From Rachycentron canadum (Eukaryota; Chordata; Actinopteri; Carangiformes; Rachycentridae), in NCBI GenBank assembly GCA_038496675.1, contig CM076651.1:23526873-23590872 (forward strand): a stretch of 64,000 nucleotides of DNA, written 5' to 3'. Numbering within the stretch: the first letter of the stretch is position 1; each line of letters opens with the position of its first letter. Shown piece after piece: positions 12,701 to 23,900 of the stretch. A model generated the notes under the pieces. The model saw only the letters and a program-made list of their open reading frames with translations. It was not told where the DNA came from and made no database searches. The position numbers were made by a program, and so were the translations under genes.

Positions 12701-13595
12701 TATTTATTTATTCCCCTCAGAGTTTTGTGTTTATGCAGTGACACCTGGAAGATCTGCAGTGTTTCATACTCACGTAATTTTCTCCAAAGTTGCGCTGCCC
12801 TTGTCTGTAGGCCTCCACAACCATCTCTGGGGGTTTAGTCTTGCTAACAGCTACGAGGCGGGGTGGCACAGCTGGTAGTGTCTGAGGAGGAAGGACAGAA
12901 CAGGATCATTTCATCATCACTGAGTATTCGCTGTATTCGAGGCCCTCTGGCTCTGGCAGAACAGTGAATCAGCCTCCTCAGGATCCTGCAAAACAATGAT
13001 GATAGTCAGATGCTGCCATGTTCCCAGCGTGCACCATCTCCACTCATGATTTAGCAACAAACCACTGAGGGAGCTGGGAGATGCTGTACATGCTCTGACC
13101 TACTTATCAACCCGGATGCTATTAAGTGGCACTTTACACTGACATCCTCACTGGTGGACATCTTCCTCACTGAGAGAGCAGAGGCTGCTCAAAAGCGTGG
13201 TCGTGTGAATGGAGCCTACAAACATAGCAACCACGGGATGGTCCTAACAGTAGCCCACAGACGTGCATGCAGATGCGGTGTGAAAGATTCATCCTGCGTC
13301 TCCCACGCAGTTTTATGCTCCCACTGACAGACCATGCATGGTGTTATGAAAGTGCTGCCACTAGCTGTCTCCCATCCAAAGGTTGAGGTGTTTGGCAGCC
13401 TTACATAACGCGTCGTGCTGCCGCAGCACTACTTATTTAGGACCCGGACTGTGGCGCCATGGGCAGCGGTGCTCCTGAGCGGAGCCTCCCCGGGGCTGCA
13501 GTTACCTTGGGCCGCCGTGCCGCCGCCTGGTTCACCCGCTCCACTACTGACTTTATCGCCTTCCCAACCTCCTCCGACATTGCTACTTTCCACAT
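9702..13595 (-). CDS. plpbp: pyridoxal phosphate homeostasis protein (PROSC/YggS family), complete
   Basis: PLP-binding protein that buffers pyridoxal 5'-phosphate; loss in people gives vitamin B6-dependent epilepsy. Minus-strand coding exons: 13595-13506, 12881-12774, 12680-12645, 12561-12486, 12415-12275, 12183-12041, 11128-11030, 9893-9702; all phases close, 294 aa. Features in order: N-terminus MWKVAMSEEVGKAIKSV; PLP lysine in RLVAVSKTKPPEMV (Lys44, equivalent to human Lys47); FGENY; EIKWHFIGHLQ; VPNLFLVETVDSVKLADKVN; VMVQINTSGE; GLMTIG; GPNPDF; phosphate-binding SMGMSTDF and GSTNVRVGSIIFG. The start was chosen at 13595 because human PROSC begins MWRAGSMSAE; an in-frame ATG at 13580 (MSEEVG) is the alternative. 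The protein is longer than human (275 aa) owing to a proline/serine-rich tail after the fold. Intron 6 holds a family-B repeat and intron 7 a strong hairpin. Confidence 0.95.
10236..10274. repeat. hairpin (17-base inverted repeat) in plpbp intron 7
   Basis: Arms ttaaccctggaggtaca and tgtgcctccagggttaa are inverse complements with one mismatch, separated by five bases. It does not overlap an exon. It may be a small palindromic mobile element. Confidence 0.75.
11225..11520 (-). mobile_element. dispersed repeat, family B, copy 1 (plpbp intron 6)
   Basis: Inverse complement of the copy at 28507-28815. Shared blocks include tgattgacagac beside accatgtgat, gagtttatggtctcagtctc, and attgtattgaagtctatgtg. 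Non-coding. Likely a non-autonomous DNA transposon of fish type, but class is not proven. Confidence 0.65.
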
Positions 13596-14653
13596 ACCAC
13601 ACAAACGACTACGACACACGCAACGTAAAGAAACGTAACCGCGATGACGACAATCGCCTTTCAAAATAAAAGTCCACCTGAGGAGGAGGTGCGTCGTTGG
13701 GATAGCGCCCTCTACTGATCCCCTTCAAGCAGTGAGGCCGTCCGCTGTTGACTGAAACACATTCAATGGTCGCTTTATTAGGAACACCTGCTTACAACTA
13801 AAGCGGTCTAATACAGTTCTGTTATAACTCCTCCCTCATGAAGTTTATCATTTGAAATTTACATTTGTATAAATTTATTATTTTATACTTTTTATTGTAG
13901 TTTTTGTTTTTTAAACAAAAACTACCAATATGACCTGACTCTAAGTCATTTTTTTATGCACCAAAACGCCAAAGCAAATTCCTCATACGTGAAAACCTAC
14001 AATAGATCTATGAGAAAGTGTTTTGTTTTAAGTACCTAGATTAATAAATAGTTAGTGTTTAGAGTCTCAAGGGCAACAGGTTTCAAACATAGCCGCATTG
14101 TTTTCAGCTTGACTCTTCGATCACTTTCATGCTGCCCGTCTCTCATTTTGCTCATCTGTGAGCCTTAAAATATAGAGACTATGTACAAAAAAAACCCCAA
14201 ACTTATCTTTACAATAGAGTTGTATATATGAATAGAGTCTACACAGGATGTTCCTCAGAGTATGTTGATGCATTTCTCCATCAGCTGCAGGTGAGCTATT
14301 ATAGAGATGACCCTGACCTTTAAAGTGCAGACATTATTGTTGTCATTAATTTCCTTGATTCAAACATATCCACGGCCACAGCAGCATGTTGCATCACAAC
14401 ACCTTCAGGCAATGACCTGTAATATGGTTGTAATACACTGTACAGCATAAACTGACCAGGCAAACAAAGTATAAGGAAAAAGTGATTTATTCACAAGATT
14501 ACACAAAAAAAAAAAAAAAAACACCCGTCAATGGAAATCATATCTTGCAATTCAAGACTGCCCCTTTCACAAACAAATAACTAAAATGGAAAAAAATAAA
14601 GTAAAAAAGGTGTAGCTCATTCTCTGCTCCATCTGCAGCCACCCCCTCCTCTC
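13596..14653. other. spacer between plpbp promoter and snrpg 3' end
   Basis: The 13596-13680 part is plpbp promoter or leader. The rest is AT-rich and non-coding, with a poly(A) run at about 14505-14521 and TTTATT near 14487, a possible minus-strand poly(A) signal for snrpg. It also contains a perfect hairpin at 13897-13925. Confidence 0.55.
13897..13925. repeat. perfect 13-base inverted repeat
   Basis: Arms gtagtttttgttt and aaacaaaaactac are exact inverse complements with a 3-base loop. AT-rich and intergenic. Confidence 0.8.
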
Positions 14654-16720
14654 TCATACTCGCTCCAAGGCCTCCAACATAATAATGCTGTTCCCCCTGA
14701 TGACCTGTAAGAAACGAGGCCAGAGTTAATAAATGAATACATTTACAAACTTTCCAAAGGTTTCTGAGTAAAACAGATGAAATTTAAAACCAATTGCAAA
14801 AGAACTATTAGTACTTAAAATAATGAACATGTTGATAAATATATACTAATAATAATATCAGCAGTAGTAACACAGGCTGGTTTATTTAACAATAGGCTTC
14901 TACATTTTGACTTCCCACAAGAAAAGCACCAATGCAGAGTATAACATTAACAGTATCTGCATCTGCTTGGTGAAGCATCCACTACTTTGTCTGATTTTTC
15001 ATTAGCTACTTGTTGCAAACATTGAAGATCCTGCTTCAGAAAAATAGAGTTAAATTGGAAGAATGTGACTCAAAGTGATGTGACAAGATCTGCTAGAGAG
15101 AAGCCCCATATAAGCCACAGCTGATATGACTTGCTGCCTGTAACATTGGTCATTCTCCAATGAAAGTGACAGATACTGACCACCATGCCAATGCTGTTCT
15201 GTTGCCCTCCTGGGCCCATCTCCAGGCAGTCGTCCACCACGAGGTTCATAAATGGGTCAAACCCTCGTAGGATGCCCTGCACATGTCTGCCTCCATTCAA
15301 CTTCACTAGAGGACAAGAGCAGAAAACAGTCATGGTAAACTTAGTCACTATTTCAGTTCAAAAGTCCACCCTAGTGCTGTTTTTTTGTGACTGAAGTAAT
15401 TGGGACTGATCAGATTGTGGTTGTAGCTGAAATACCTGCAATTATTTTCTATGAATCACAACTATTTAATTTCCCCTCTCCATAATAACAATGCACTCCA
15501 AACCAACATTTAGGTTCAGGTTTTGTTCATGCACACAGATTAATCAATGAACATCATGGTGCACTTACACCAGTGACTACACATACTCTCACACATCCAT
15601 GTGCTAAGCATTATTGTGAAGTGCCACATGATGCTTATTCAGGACCATTGCGTCCCTATTGTGTCAGTGCAGAGTGTAATTGACCCAACCTACTAACTTA
15701 TCATCATATGCTTTGTTTGCCTGACTCCTCTGCTGCGCAGGGGTCACAAATCATTCCAAATGTGAAGGCAACTGTCAGAGTAGAGTTCACACAGATGTGT
15801 GACAGACAGAGGTGTTATTTTAAAACATCTATGGGATTCACAATGAACCTAGAGACATAAGTTTGTACAGGGTGCTTCTAAGCACACTTACAAATTCTAC
15901 TAACAAAAAAAAAAAAAATCATGAAATGTTTGATGACCAATTCATTTGTCATTCAAACACATGTCAAGCATTCAGTGGATCCGTCTTCTAAAATGTGAGG
16001 GTTTGTTGCTCTTCTTTGTCAGGTATGACTGTAAACGGAATCTCCAGATATCTATCTCAAGGTTTCTGCCACTTAAAAGGAAGTTTTTACCACTGCTGTC
16101 ACCAAGTGCTGCTCATGGTGGATTTGTTGGAGAGAACAGTTTGGTCTAGACCTGCTCTACATGTAAAGTACCTTGAGATAACTTATGATTGGGTGCAATA
16201 TAAATAGATTAGATTCTTTTTTTGACCTATAACAGGTATTCTTCGCTATTATCTGGAGACAAAATGATTAGACTGAAATTGTAATGAAGATAGCTGTTAG
16301 TTTTAGTTCTGATTTGTAATGTTTTATGTTAAGAGGTAGCTTCAGAACCACAAGCACCAGACGACATTAATCTATATGTTTGACCAACGACTCGGAATCA
16401 AGTGTGAAACTCGTTGAACCTTCTGAGAACAGGCCCGTGTTTCCTGTCAAAGAGCCACTTTGTACATCTGCCACACTCACATGAAAGCTTCTTGTCCATG
16501 AACCTGAAAAAGAAGAAAAGAAAAGAAAAAAGAATAATAACATGAAGATTCGGAGATGCTAGCTAATGCTAGCTGGCAAATGTTAGCTTGTTGCCATTAC
16601 AAACAATGCAGCCGGGCTGCTGAGCGGTTTTCAAACAGGAAGCAAAGCACATTCATATTAAAAGACAGGTGTTGATCTAAAAACTTACTTCTTCAGCTCG
16701 GGTGGATGTGCTTTACTCAT
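14654..16720 (-). CDS. snrpg: small nuclear ribonucleoprotein G (SmG), complete
   Basis: SmG is one of seven Sm proteins that form the ring around snRNAs of the spliceosome. Minus-strand exons: 16720-16689, 16503-16481, 15305-15181, 14704-14654; phases close to give 76 aa, the same length as human. The protein starts MSKAHPPELKKFMDKKLS, followed by the Sm1 motif (KLNGGRHVQGILRGFDPFMN) and Sm2 motif (VIRGNSIIMLEALERV at the C-terminus). Small differences from human occur in the loop between them (DDCLEMGPGGQQ instead of DECVEMATSGQQ). The second exon is only 23 bases. A CRE palindrome lies about 145 bases upstream of the ATG. Intron 2 (15306-16480) contains a repeat tail at 16060-16210. A retrocopy is excluded because the introns are intact. 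Confidence 0.97.
16060..16215 (+). repeat. dispersed fish repeat tail in snrpg intron 2
   Basis: Blocks such as gccacttaaaaggaagtttt, aagtgctgctcatggtgg and gtctagacctgctctacatg, ending ataaatagattagatt, match from memory a very common teleost repeat tail. Non-coding. Class not determined. Confidence 0.5.
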
Positions 16721-16864
16721 TGTCTCTTTTTCTATGAGCCAACAATTACTCGTATGAAATTCGTTTCACAAACCCGCGGAAGGAAAGCGTGCACGGAGGA
16801 ATCAGAAGCTCCCCGGCGGACTTCCTGTCTGACGTCCAGACGTTAATCCGCCACAGCGCCGCCG

Positions 16865-16872
16865 TGACGTCA
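16865..16872. promoter_or_regulatory. CRE/ATF palindrome upstream of snrpg
   Basis: Perfect TGACGTCA in a GC-rich stretch (ccgccgtgacgtcaggagga) about 145 bases before the snrpg ATG. Binding is inferred from consensus only. Confidence 0.5.
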
Positions 16873-17199
16873 GGAGGACGTAGGACCGGTTAGGCGTTTT
16901 ATCTTGTTTGGATTCTGACTTTTCTTTATGCTTTCTTTTTTTTTAAACAACAATGATAATAAACATAAAGAAAAACAAAATGTAATTAAAATTTAAATTA
17001 AATGACCAATTTAAATCTTTGTTGATTTTTTTTTTTTAAATGAAACCATACTACATTAAACTATTTTTAACTTAAAAATAAGAATTTGGTATGTATGGAC
17101 TATCTTATTTGTGTAGGAATGTTTTGTCTGAATGATTTCCTTGTTATATGTGACATCCATGTATTTTTCACACACATACATATATATATATACATACAC

Positions 17200-17470
17200 A
17201 GTATAAGGTCAAAGTCTTAAGCCACCCTTAGATTTGTTATTTTAGTAATGCTATAATGACCATATATAATTATTTCTCAGTCTCTTTATTAGAAGACAAC
17301 CAGAAAATACAGGAACTGTATATGCAGTATTAAAAAACAGCTTCTATAGGCTAACATGGCAAGTATTCAGTGTGACCTCCCCTAACACTTGAGCAATAGC
17401 AGGAACCTGGCTCTTAAACTAATAGAGACTAAGAAATAACTATATATGGTCATTATAGCATAGCAGGGCA
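17200..17470. mobile_element. short internally deleted Tc1-like element
   Basis: Left end reads gtcaaagtcttaagccaccc, the same end as the longer Tc1 copy at 22301. The segment 17245-17291 and the inverse complement of 17422-17463 match (ctataatgaccatatata...tcagtctct), so the two ends survive with most of the middle lost. No transposase sequence remains. Confidence 0.7.
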
Positions 17471-19806
17471 CACACACACACACACATATATATATAAAAG
17501 CATGAAAAGAGTATGGAGAGGAGGGAAAAAACACGAGATAAAATAAGTTATGGTTTCATCTCAATATCTATTGTTTGTAATTAGCTGGCCTGATATTTTC
17601 TAGAAAACATTGTTTCTTATTTTGGTAGATAATTTAGGCACACAGAAAGATGACAGGACTTCCTCTTTCATACAAAACACCTCATCAAAATTTGATTCTC
17701 TTCTCACAGCTTCTGAAACTGAAATTTGCATGGCACCAGCAACCAGCTAAATTTAGTTTTACTAATAATATCTTTACAGGTTATCATAAGGTTTCATGTT
17801 GTTTTACCATCACAAGTGCCATAATCAGTCTGTCATTCTGCAGAGTATAGTTAACTATTCACTCTGCAGAAACATTCATGTAGTGCTCGACCCAGTTTAC
17901 CAGTATGAAAACTGGATTGAGTTAACAGTAGAAAGAAAGAACACAAACAAAACATCTCATGAGAACTGTGAACTTTTAATTATGTTATCTATAAAGAAAC
18001 GCATTTACAAAAGACCTCGAAAAAGTGGAAGATTCAAAACCTATGAACTAATTTTCTATATTTTCACAGTTGCACTTTTAAAACAGTAGCTGAAAATCCT
18101 TTCAAAAAACACAGAAAAAAAACACAAAACAAGTCCTTGTTCATGAACCAAAGCACACTTATCACACATCAGACACACCAAAGGACTGCCGTTGGTCTAT
18201 CTATTTGCATAGCTAGGTAATATCACCCGAGTTCACGCCAGCTAAAAAGACAGGCCATGATGAAAGGCATTGTATTGGGTATAATTATCCATGACAACCA
18301 TGTTGTTCAATAACTACCATATGTTGGAATCTGGAAACAACACAAAAAGGCTCAAGGCATGTTCATATTTCTCCTTCTGGGACATCCAACCTTGGTGAAG
18401 CACTGTGTTAATACTTTGCAGTCTTGACCAAAGCACTGAACCTCCATCCAATACTGTAAGCAGTGCTACAAACACAGTGCAAATGCAAATACCCAGGTCC
18501 AACCAGGTGACAATCCAGCCAGTGACACACCAGAGTTCCCACTGATCTGTGACTAAACATTACTAAGATAAATAAGTAACATTCAGCAGAAGACACATAT
18601 GAGCTTACTCCAGTTATCTGATGTAAGAATAAACTCTAGTGAACACGATATCAGGCAGTGCTTTGGCTGGAACATACCATGGTTTTGCAGATGGTATTTG
18701 TACATTGTAAATCTATCATCTTAGCTTGAAGGTCTAGGTCTGTAGGAAATACTGACCTATCAGTGACAGCAAAATCTAAAATGACATGCCAGATTCTATT
18801 AAAGAACCATACTGGTGTTTTTGCATGTTTTTCTTTAAAATTGTTCAGGCTTTCAGTGTATTTCACTGAAGAATGAAAACAACTTGCATGTGAAGGCAAT
18901 CCATCACAGTGCACACTGTTGCTTTAAGATTAGTCAAACCAATGTTATTTTTATGTTGTAATAAACATGAAATTGATTATTAATTTGAAAACTGGTCATT
19001 GTTGGTGGTAGTGGGATGCTCCGGTTTAACAAACAAAATACACATAAACCTTTTGTGCACATGTGCTCCTTGTCTCCATTCTGTCTCAATTTCCAACTGC
19101 ATGACTGAATGCAAATCTGAGATAATCAGCACTTGAGCACACTAAAATGGCCAGTTTTCAAATAGATTGACGTGCGTAATAACATTAACTCACCAAATGG
19201 TCACTGTGAAGGATCTCACACCAAAAATGTACATACTGTACAGGGAAAGAATTAACGGACAGTCTAGAACAGTTGTTCTAAAACTTTTGCACATAAAGGA
19301 ACCTAATCTGACACAAATTAGACTATGGACCACCATCTGATAGGCCTATGTCCCAGGGCCCTCCACCTGTTAGGACCGTTGCTTTTAGATGTTTTATTAC
19401 AGAAAATGTTTGAAACTGATAACAAAACAGACATTCTATTGCTTATGGATGGATTTATAGTGAAAATATATTATTCCGCTCTTTGCTGGGGACCTGCAGG
19501 AACCCCCTCAGGGACCACTGGAGGTCTCCAGACCCAGAGCTATGGTTTGCTTTAGAAAATGGTTGCCATTGCATGTGTTTAAAACATGCAAAAACTCTGG
19601 TAAGATCCTTTAACTAACAATTTTCTTTAACGCATGATATGTGGTGTGGATAAATTAAACCGACAGTGTGGAAATGAAAACAAGTTGTTCTGATTCCGCA
19701 GTGAATTAACTGGTTTATCAACTAGGCCTTGAGAGACTTCATTGCTGTCTGTTCTCAACCCCTTAAAGGCAGAAAAAGGCAACGCTAATGACATTCAAAG
19801 TGAACC

Positions 19807-21411
19807 TCAGGCTTTGCTGACCTGCTGTGCATAGCCCTCTGTGATGCTGTCCTCCTCCACCCTGACTCGCAGGTGCTCCTGACAGTGTTCTAGGAAGGAG
19901 TCCAGTGCTGAGAAGCCCTGCTGACAGGGCACGCAGTGGTACAGCCTCTGCCGCTTTGAGCCAGGCCATTTACAGGTGTCCATCTCGTGTGTGCACACAC
20001 TGCACTGCCTCCTCTTAATGGAGGTCTGGTGGAGCTCCATGTGCTCCCTCAGCTGTGACTGCTGAAGGAAAACCTCTGCACAGGAGGGGCATGGGAAATC
20101 TCTCTCCTCCTCCTCCTCCTCCTCCTCCTGTACTTCAGGCACTTCCTTGCATCTCCCTGGATCACTGACCTTGGTCTCTAATCTGGCCACTTTCCGGGGC
20201 CTCCCTGGACCAGCTCTAACAGGTTTATCGTCTGCTGGGCTGGTTTTTGTTTTATTTGGTCTATTTTCTGATAACTTGTTGTCTTTGGCGGTACATTCTT
20301 CAGACTGGCTTTTGTCTTTGATTGTGGCAAAGCTTGAGGCTGTGTGCTGTCTGTAATGTGCCCTAAGTGACAAATGATGGAAGAAGACTTTGCCACAGAC
20401 CTGACATGGATACGCGTCACTTCTCCTGCGCTTGCTGATGACTGGCCTTGATTCTCTCCTCATGTTTTTCTCTCTGCTGTGCTTCTCTTTTCTGTGCACA
20501 TAGAGCTTAGAGGTGCTCCTGAAAACCATGTCACAGGAGCGACAACTCAGAAGCTTCTTTTTGCATTTTGGCCTTACAATTAGATCTCCAGCCACACTGC
20601 TATTCTCACCTTTCCTTATTTCTCCACCAGTACATTCTCCTTTGGTCTTTTGTCCCTGTGGAGCAATCAGCCGCTCATCTGTGTGGTTGGTCTGTTCATG
20701 GCGTTGCAGTCCAGCCTCTGTGCGGAAGCTCCTTGGACAGAATCGGCACACACTGACAGCTCTGCTACTAGGTCCTGGGGTGTCTGAAGAATCAGAGCGG
20801 GGCGAGTCTCCCTCCGACACTGCAGGAGAATCATCTGGAAGGCTGCTGGCATCAGCTGTGTCTGATGGGGATGGAGGTTCACTACAACCAGCCTGCTGAT
20901 GGTGCAGCAGAGCTTGCTTCTGGCTGAAGCCTCTCCCACATGGGGCACAAGCATAAGGGCTGGTGTCCAGGAGGTGAGGCTGGCGGTGAAGTGACTTGTC
21001 CAGTGGCCTACTGGGATCTAAGGTGTGAGTTGTACATGCAGGGCAGGGTGATCCGAGTCGTGACTCTCCATGACAAAGTTCACACAGGGAGGAATCCTGA
21101 TCACACTGATGTAACTGTAGGGATGACTTCAGGGAGAACTCCTGCCCACAAGAGGGACACCGGTGAGGTTTGGGTAAGGTGTGTTTTAGTTCCTGGTGAT
21201 GCAACAGATCTGTTGTATAAGGGAAGCCCTCACCACATTCTGGACAGACATTCGTTGACAAGTGAGAGGGTCTCTGCCTCTGGGGCCGTGAGTGCTGCTT
21301 GTTGTCAGCCCGTGCAATGAAGCTGGCAAGCCTGGACAGGGTGTCAGCTGCAGTCCTGGAGCGGGTGAAGGACTCTGGGGCCCTGGTGGTGCTCCAGCTG
21401 ACTCCATCCAT
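19807..21411 (-). CDS. C2H2 zinc-finger protein with AT-hook, 534 aa
   Basis: Probable nuclear DNA-binding protein; orthologue not recognised. The whole coding region is in one exon, with the start ATG at 21411 (MDGVSWSTTR). An acceptor at 21437-21438 lies just upstream, so an in-frame extension further 5' would be intronic. Zinc fingers by residue: 56-77, 85-103 (Cys instead of the last His), 155-176 (last position Cys), 222-243, 290-311, 336-356, 441-461, 493-513; a CxxC pair and another CxxC at 110-126 could form a further site. They are widely spaced, with few TGEKP-type linkers, unlike KRAB-type arrays, and no KRAB, SCAN or BTB domain is seen. An AT-hook core GPGRPRK is at 401-407 and a run of eight glutamates is near 429-436. 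Serine/aspartate-rich linkers occupy 178-215. Confidence 0.9.
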   Translation of the reverse strand: MDGVSWSTTRAPESFTRSRTAADTLSRLASFIARADNKQHSRPQRQRPSHLSTNVCPECGEGFPYTTDLLHHQELKHTLPKPHRCPSCGQEFSLKSSLQLHQCDQDSSLCELCHGESRLGSPCPACTTHTLDPSRPLDKSLHRQPHLLDTSPYACAPCGRGFSQKQALLHHQQAGCSEPPSPSDTADASSLPDDSPAVSEGDSPRSDSSDTPGPSSRAVSVCRFCPRSFRTEAGLQRHEQTNHTDERLIAPQGQKTKGECTGGEIRKGENSSVAGDLIVRPKCKKKLLSCRSCDMVFRSTSKLYVHRKEKHSREKNMRRESRPVISKRRRSDAYPCQVCGKVFFHHLSLRAHYRQHTASSFATIKDKSQSEECTAKDNKLSENRPNKTKTSPADDKPVRAGPGRPRKVARLETKVSDPGRCKEVPEVQEEEEEEEERDFPCPSCAEVFLQQSQLREHMELHQTSIKRRQCSVCTHEMDTCKWPGSKRQRLYHCVPCQQGFSALDSFLEHCQEHLRVRVEEDSITEGYAQQVSKA

Positions 21412-21870
21412 CTTACTCTTTACCCAAGCCGCTCTCCTGCTATAGCGGAGACAGAAGTTTAAGTCACGAGCTTGCAAACTAAACATAATACAAGAACCAA
21501 AATAAAAAGGCCAAGACATTCAGCAGATTATTGTTAAATATGTGTTTGAACTGAACGGTGCTGAGCTGCTGCTGCTACCTGACAGAGAAGTGCAGTCAAC
21601 TGCTAGTGAAGTTTGATAGAGAAGGGAGAATCGAGCCTTCTCGTTAGCTTGTTGCTCTTTCTTACTAACGTGTTATCGATTATCGACAGCTGGGTTTCAC
21701 GTCACAGAAACACTGTCAAATGATAGCTGAACAACGGGAGGTCCATTAAGTGAGAAGTGAGACTGCCGTTACGCACCACTGGCTGCCTTCGTGCTCGGCT
21801 AACGTCAGCTCGTAGCTAGCTGCGCTAACAGGTTAGAACCGCTCACTTCCCGCCGCTAAAACAGCTTTAC

Positions 21871-21990
21871 CTCGGCACTCAGATAGACGCGGGGCGGCTA
21901 GCTCATGCCCGGCGGACTGCGGCCAGGTCGTCCCGTGGTGTCCCGCTGGGCTTCGTCACCACAAACCGAGCTGACATGGCTGCAGAAGTG
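21871..21990 (-). other. probable noncoding first exon of the zinc-finger gene, with uORF
   Basis: A minus-strand donor (gtaaagctg, at 21870-21862) ends a GC-rich candidate exon; the following acceptor is at 21437-21438. Within it an upstream ORF starts at 21977 and stops at 21903 (24 codons, MSARFVVTKPSGTPRD...), closing before the splice site. The 5' boundary is not visible. Confidence 0.45.
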
Positions 21991-22300
21991 AAACTGAAGT
22001 TTGTGTGGGGTGGGACGGGGGGTACTTCTCTGAGCTGTCAGGGTCACTTCCGATACGTCACTGGCCCCTCCCCTCCTTAAAACAACAGTCTGTACACAGA
22101 CATCTGCTTATCTTGGATAATACTTGCAGCGTTCAACTCCCACTCGAAAATACATTCTTAAAGTCTGATACAAAATATGAAAGGTAACTAAATAATCAAT
22201 CTCATTATTCTCAAGTTTTATATTGATAAGCATAAGCATATTCAGGAGCAAAATATAATGTCTAAATGTCTAAGCACTATTATAAATACATTGTTACATG

Positions 22301-23615
22301 TACAGTATTGTGTAAAAGTCTTAGGCCACCCTTAGATTTGTTGTTTTATCAATGCTACAATGACCATATATAATTATTTCTCAATCTCTTTATTAGATAA
22401 AAACCAGAAATACAGGAAATGTGTCTGCAGTATTAAAAAACAGGAAAAATCGGAAGTGGTGAGTATTCAGTGTGACCTCCCCTACACTTGAGCAACAGCA
22501 GGAACCTGGCTCTTAAACCTAAATGGAATAGAGCCATAATCAGCAAACAAACTGGATACTTCAAACTTGGATTTGTCATTACATAATACTCTTATTACTC
22601 CAATCTTTGTAAGTTTTTAGCATATCTTAGCCTTTTCACCCTGTTCCCCTTCTGAAAAGAAGAAACTATGAAAAACTATGAACTTCCAGTTCTTCTTTTT
22701 CTTTTTTTTTTCTGTTTCTTCAGATTTCTTTATAACAGCTTGAACACATCTTGAGTATCCAGTTTGTTTGCTGATTCCCCTTTTCTTCTCACATATTGTT
22801 GACCCAAAAACTTCAAACGTGGATTAATCACTCCATAATACTCTTTTCCACTGATCTTCATTCCAATCTTTTTTTTTCGCCCTGTTTTTCTTTCCCAAAA
22901 AGTGGTTTCTTGGCTGCTGCCCTGCCACAAAGACCATTCCTGATCAAACTTCTTTGGACTGTAGAAGGGTCAACTTAGCTTCATCCTGATGAAGCTGCCA
23001 GATGCTGAGCCAGGTCCTTGCTGGACTTCTTCTGGTCTCTCAAAGAAGAAACTGAGAAACTTCTCATCAGATTTTGAAAGTTTCTTGGCCTTCCAGTCCT
23101 TTTTTGTCCTTGACCTCTCCTGATTCTTCAGATTTCTTTATAATAGCTTGAATACCACATCTTGAGTATCCAGTTTGTTTGCTCATTCCTCTTTGAGAGT
23201 GGCCTTGCTGATGCAAAATTATGATTTCATGTCTGTCAAATTCTGTGATCTTTGGCATTTTGAATGGAATGATGTGATTGAAAGTGTTATACATTTCCAT
23301 ATTAGCAGGCTTCCAATGAGTTAACCTTATACAACATGTGCATGTAATGCTCCAGCATGTCTTGCATAAACCTGGTGTAATGGACCTTTTTCACAGCATC
23401 ATTTTGAAATGAAATAGTTGACAATACAGGTGTGTTAATGTGTTGCAATGACATTAATTAATCATTTAGGTTTAAGAGCCAGGTTCCTGCTATTGCTGAT
23501 TCTTTCCCAAATTTTTAATACTGCATACACATTTCCTGTATTTTCTGGTTGTATTCTAATAAAGATACTCAGAAATAATTATACATGATCATTATAGCAT
23601 TGCTAACACAACACT
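22301..23615 (-). mobile_element. rearranged Tc1/mariner-like transposon
   Basis: Left end carries gtgtaaaagtcttaggccac; the right part ends with cattatagcattgctaacac. The minus strand 23067-23255 encodes a Tc1 transposase N-terminus (MPKITEFDRHEIIILHQQGH, then a helix-turn-helix with GYSRCGIQAIIKK). The rest is broken by frameshifts. Segments are duplicated in direct orientation: the stretch around 22717-22775 recurs at 23122-23190. Not capable of transposition on its own. Confidence 0.8.
23067..23255 (-). pseudogene. Tc1-like transposase fragment (N-terminal HTH)
   Basis: About 63 residues beginning MPKITEFDRHEIIILHQQGH and containing QRGMSKQTGYSRCGIQAIIK, the paired-like DNA-binding part of Tc1 transposases. 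The frame ends in unrelated sequence (EGQETFKI then stop) and the catalytic DDE part is not contiguous, so it is a pseudogene. Confidence 0.8.
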
Positions 23616-23619
23616 AAAC

Positions 23620-23900
23620 TGTGACAGAGTTCGGAAGAGAGCATTCAAGTTGTTAGGGCCAGCTACTCTAAAGGCCCTGTCACCCATTGCACCCAGTCTG
23701 GAGGGGGAATGTAACGTAGTTGTGCATCAGAGGAGCACAGTGATCTACAGGGTTTATAAGATTGGATAGGAACAGAATGGAGAGATTTGTACAGAGCAGG
23801 AGTATTTTAAAATTAATGTAGCATTTTACTAGTAGCCATTGTGATTTCTGAAGGGCAGAAGTAATGAGAATTATGGCTGCTGTAGGTCATCCAAGGATTG
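23620..23900 (+). repeat. degenerate dispersed repeat
   Basis: Contains gggccagctactctaaaggccctgtcaccc and later ttttaaaattaatgtagcat and gtagccattgtgatttctga, a pattern I associate with a common fish repeat (LINE-like 3' region). Highly diverged; the call is tentative. Confidence 0.35.

Larger units (their letters stand above)
16721..19806. other. spacer between snrpg promoter and zinc-finger gene 3' end
   Basis: 16721-16900 is GC-richer snrpg promoter. 16900-17200 is AT-rich. 17200-17470 is a short Tc1-derived palindromic element. 17475-19806 shows no recognisable exon; the last part is presumably 3' UTR of the zinc-finger gene (TTTATT near 19391 could be its minus-strand poly(A) signal). 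Confidence 0.5.
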
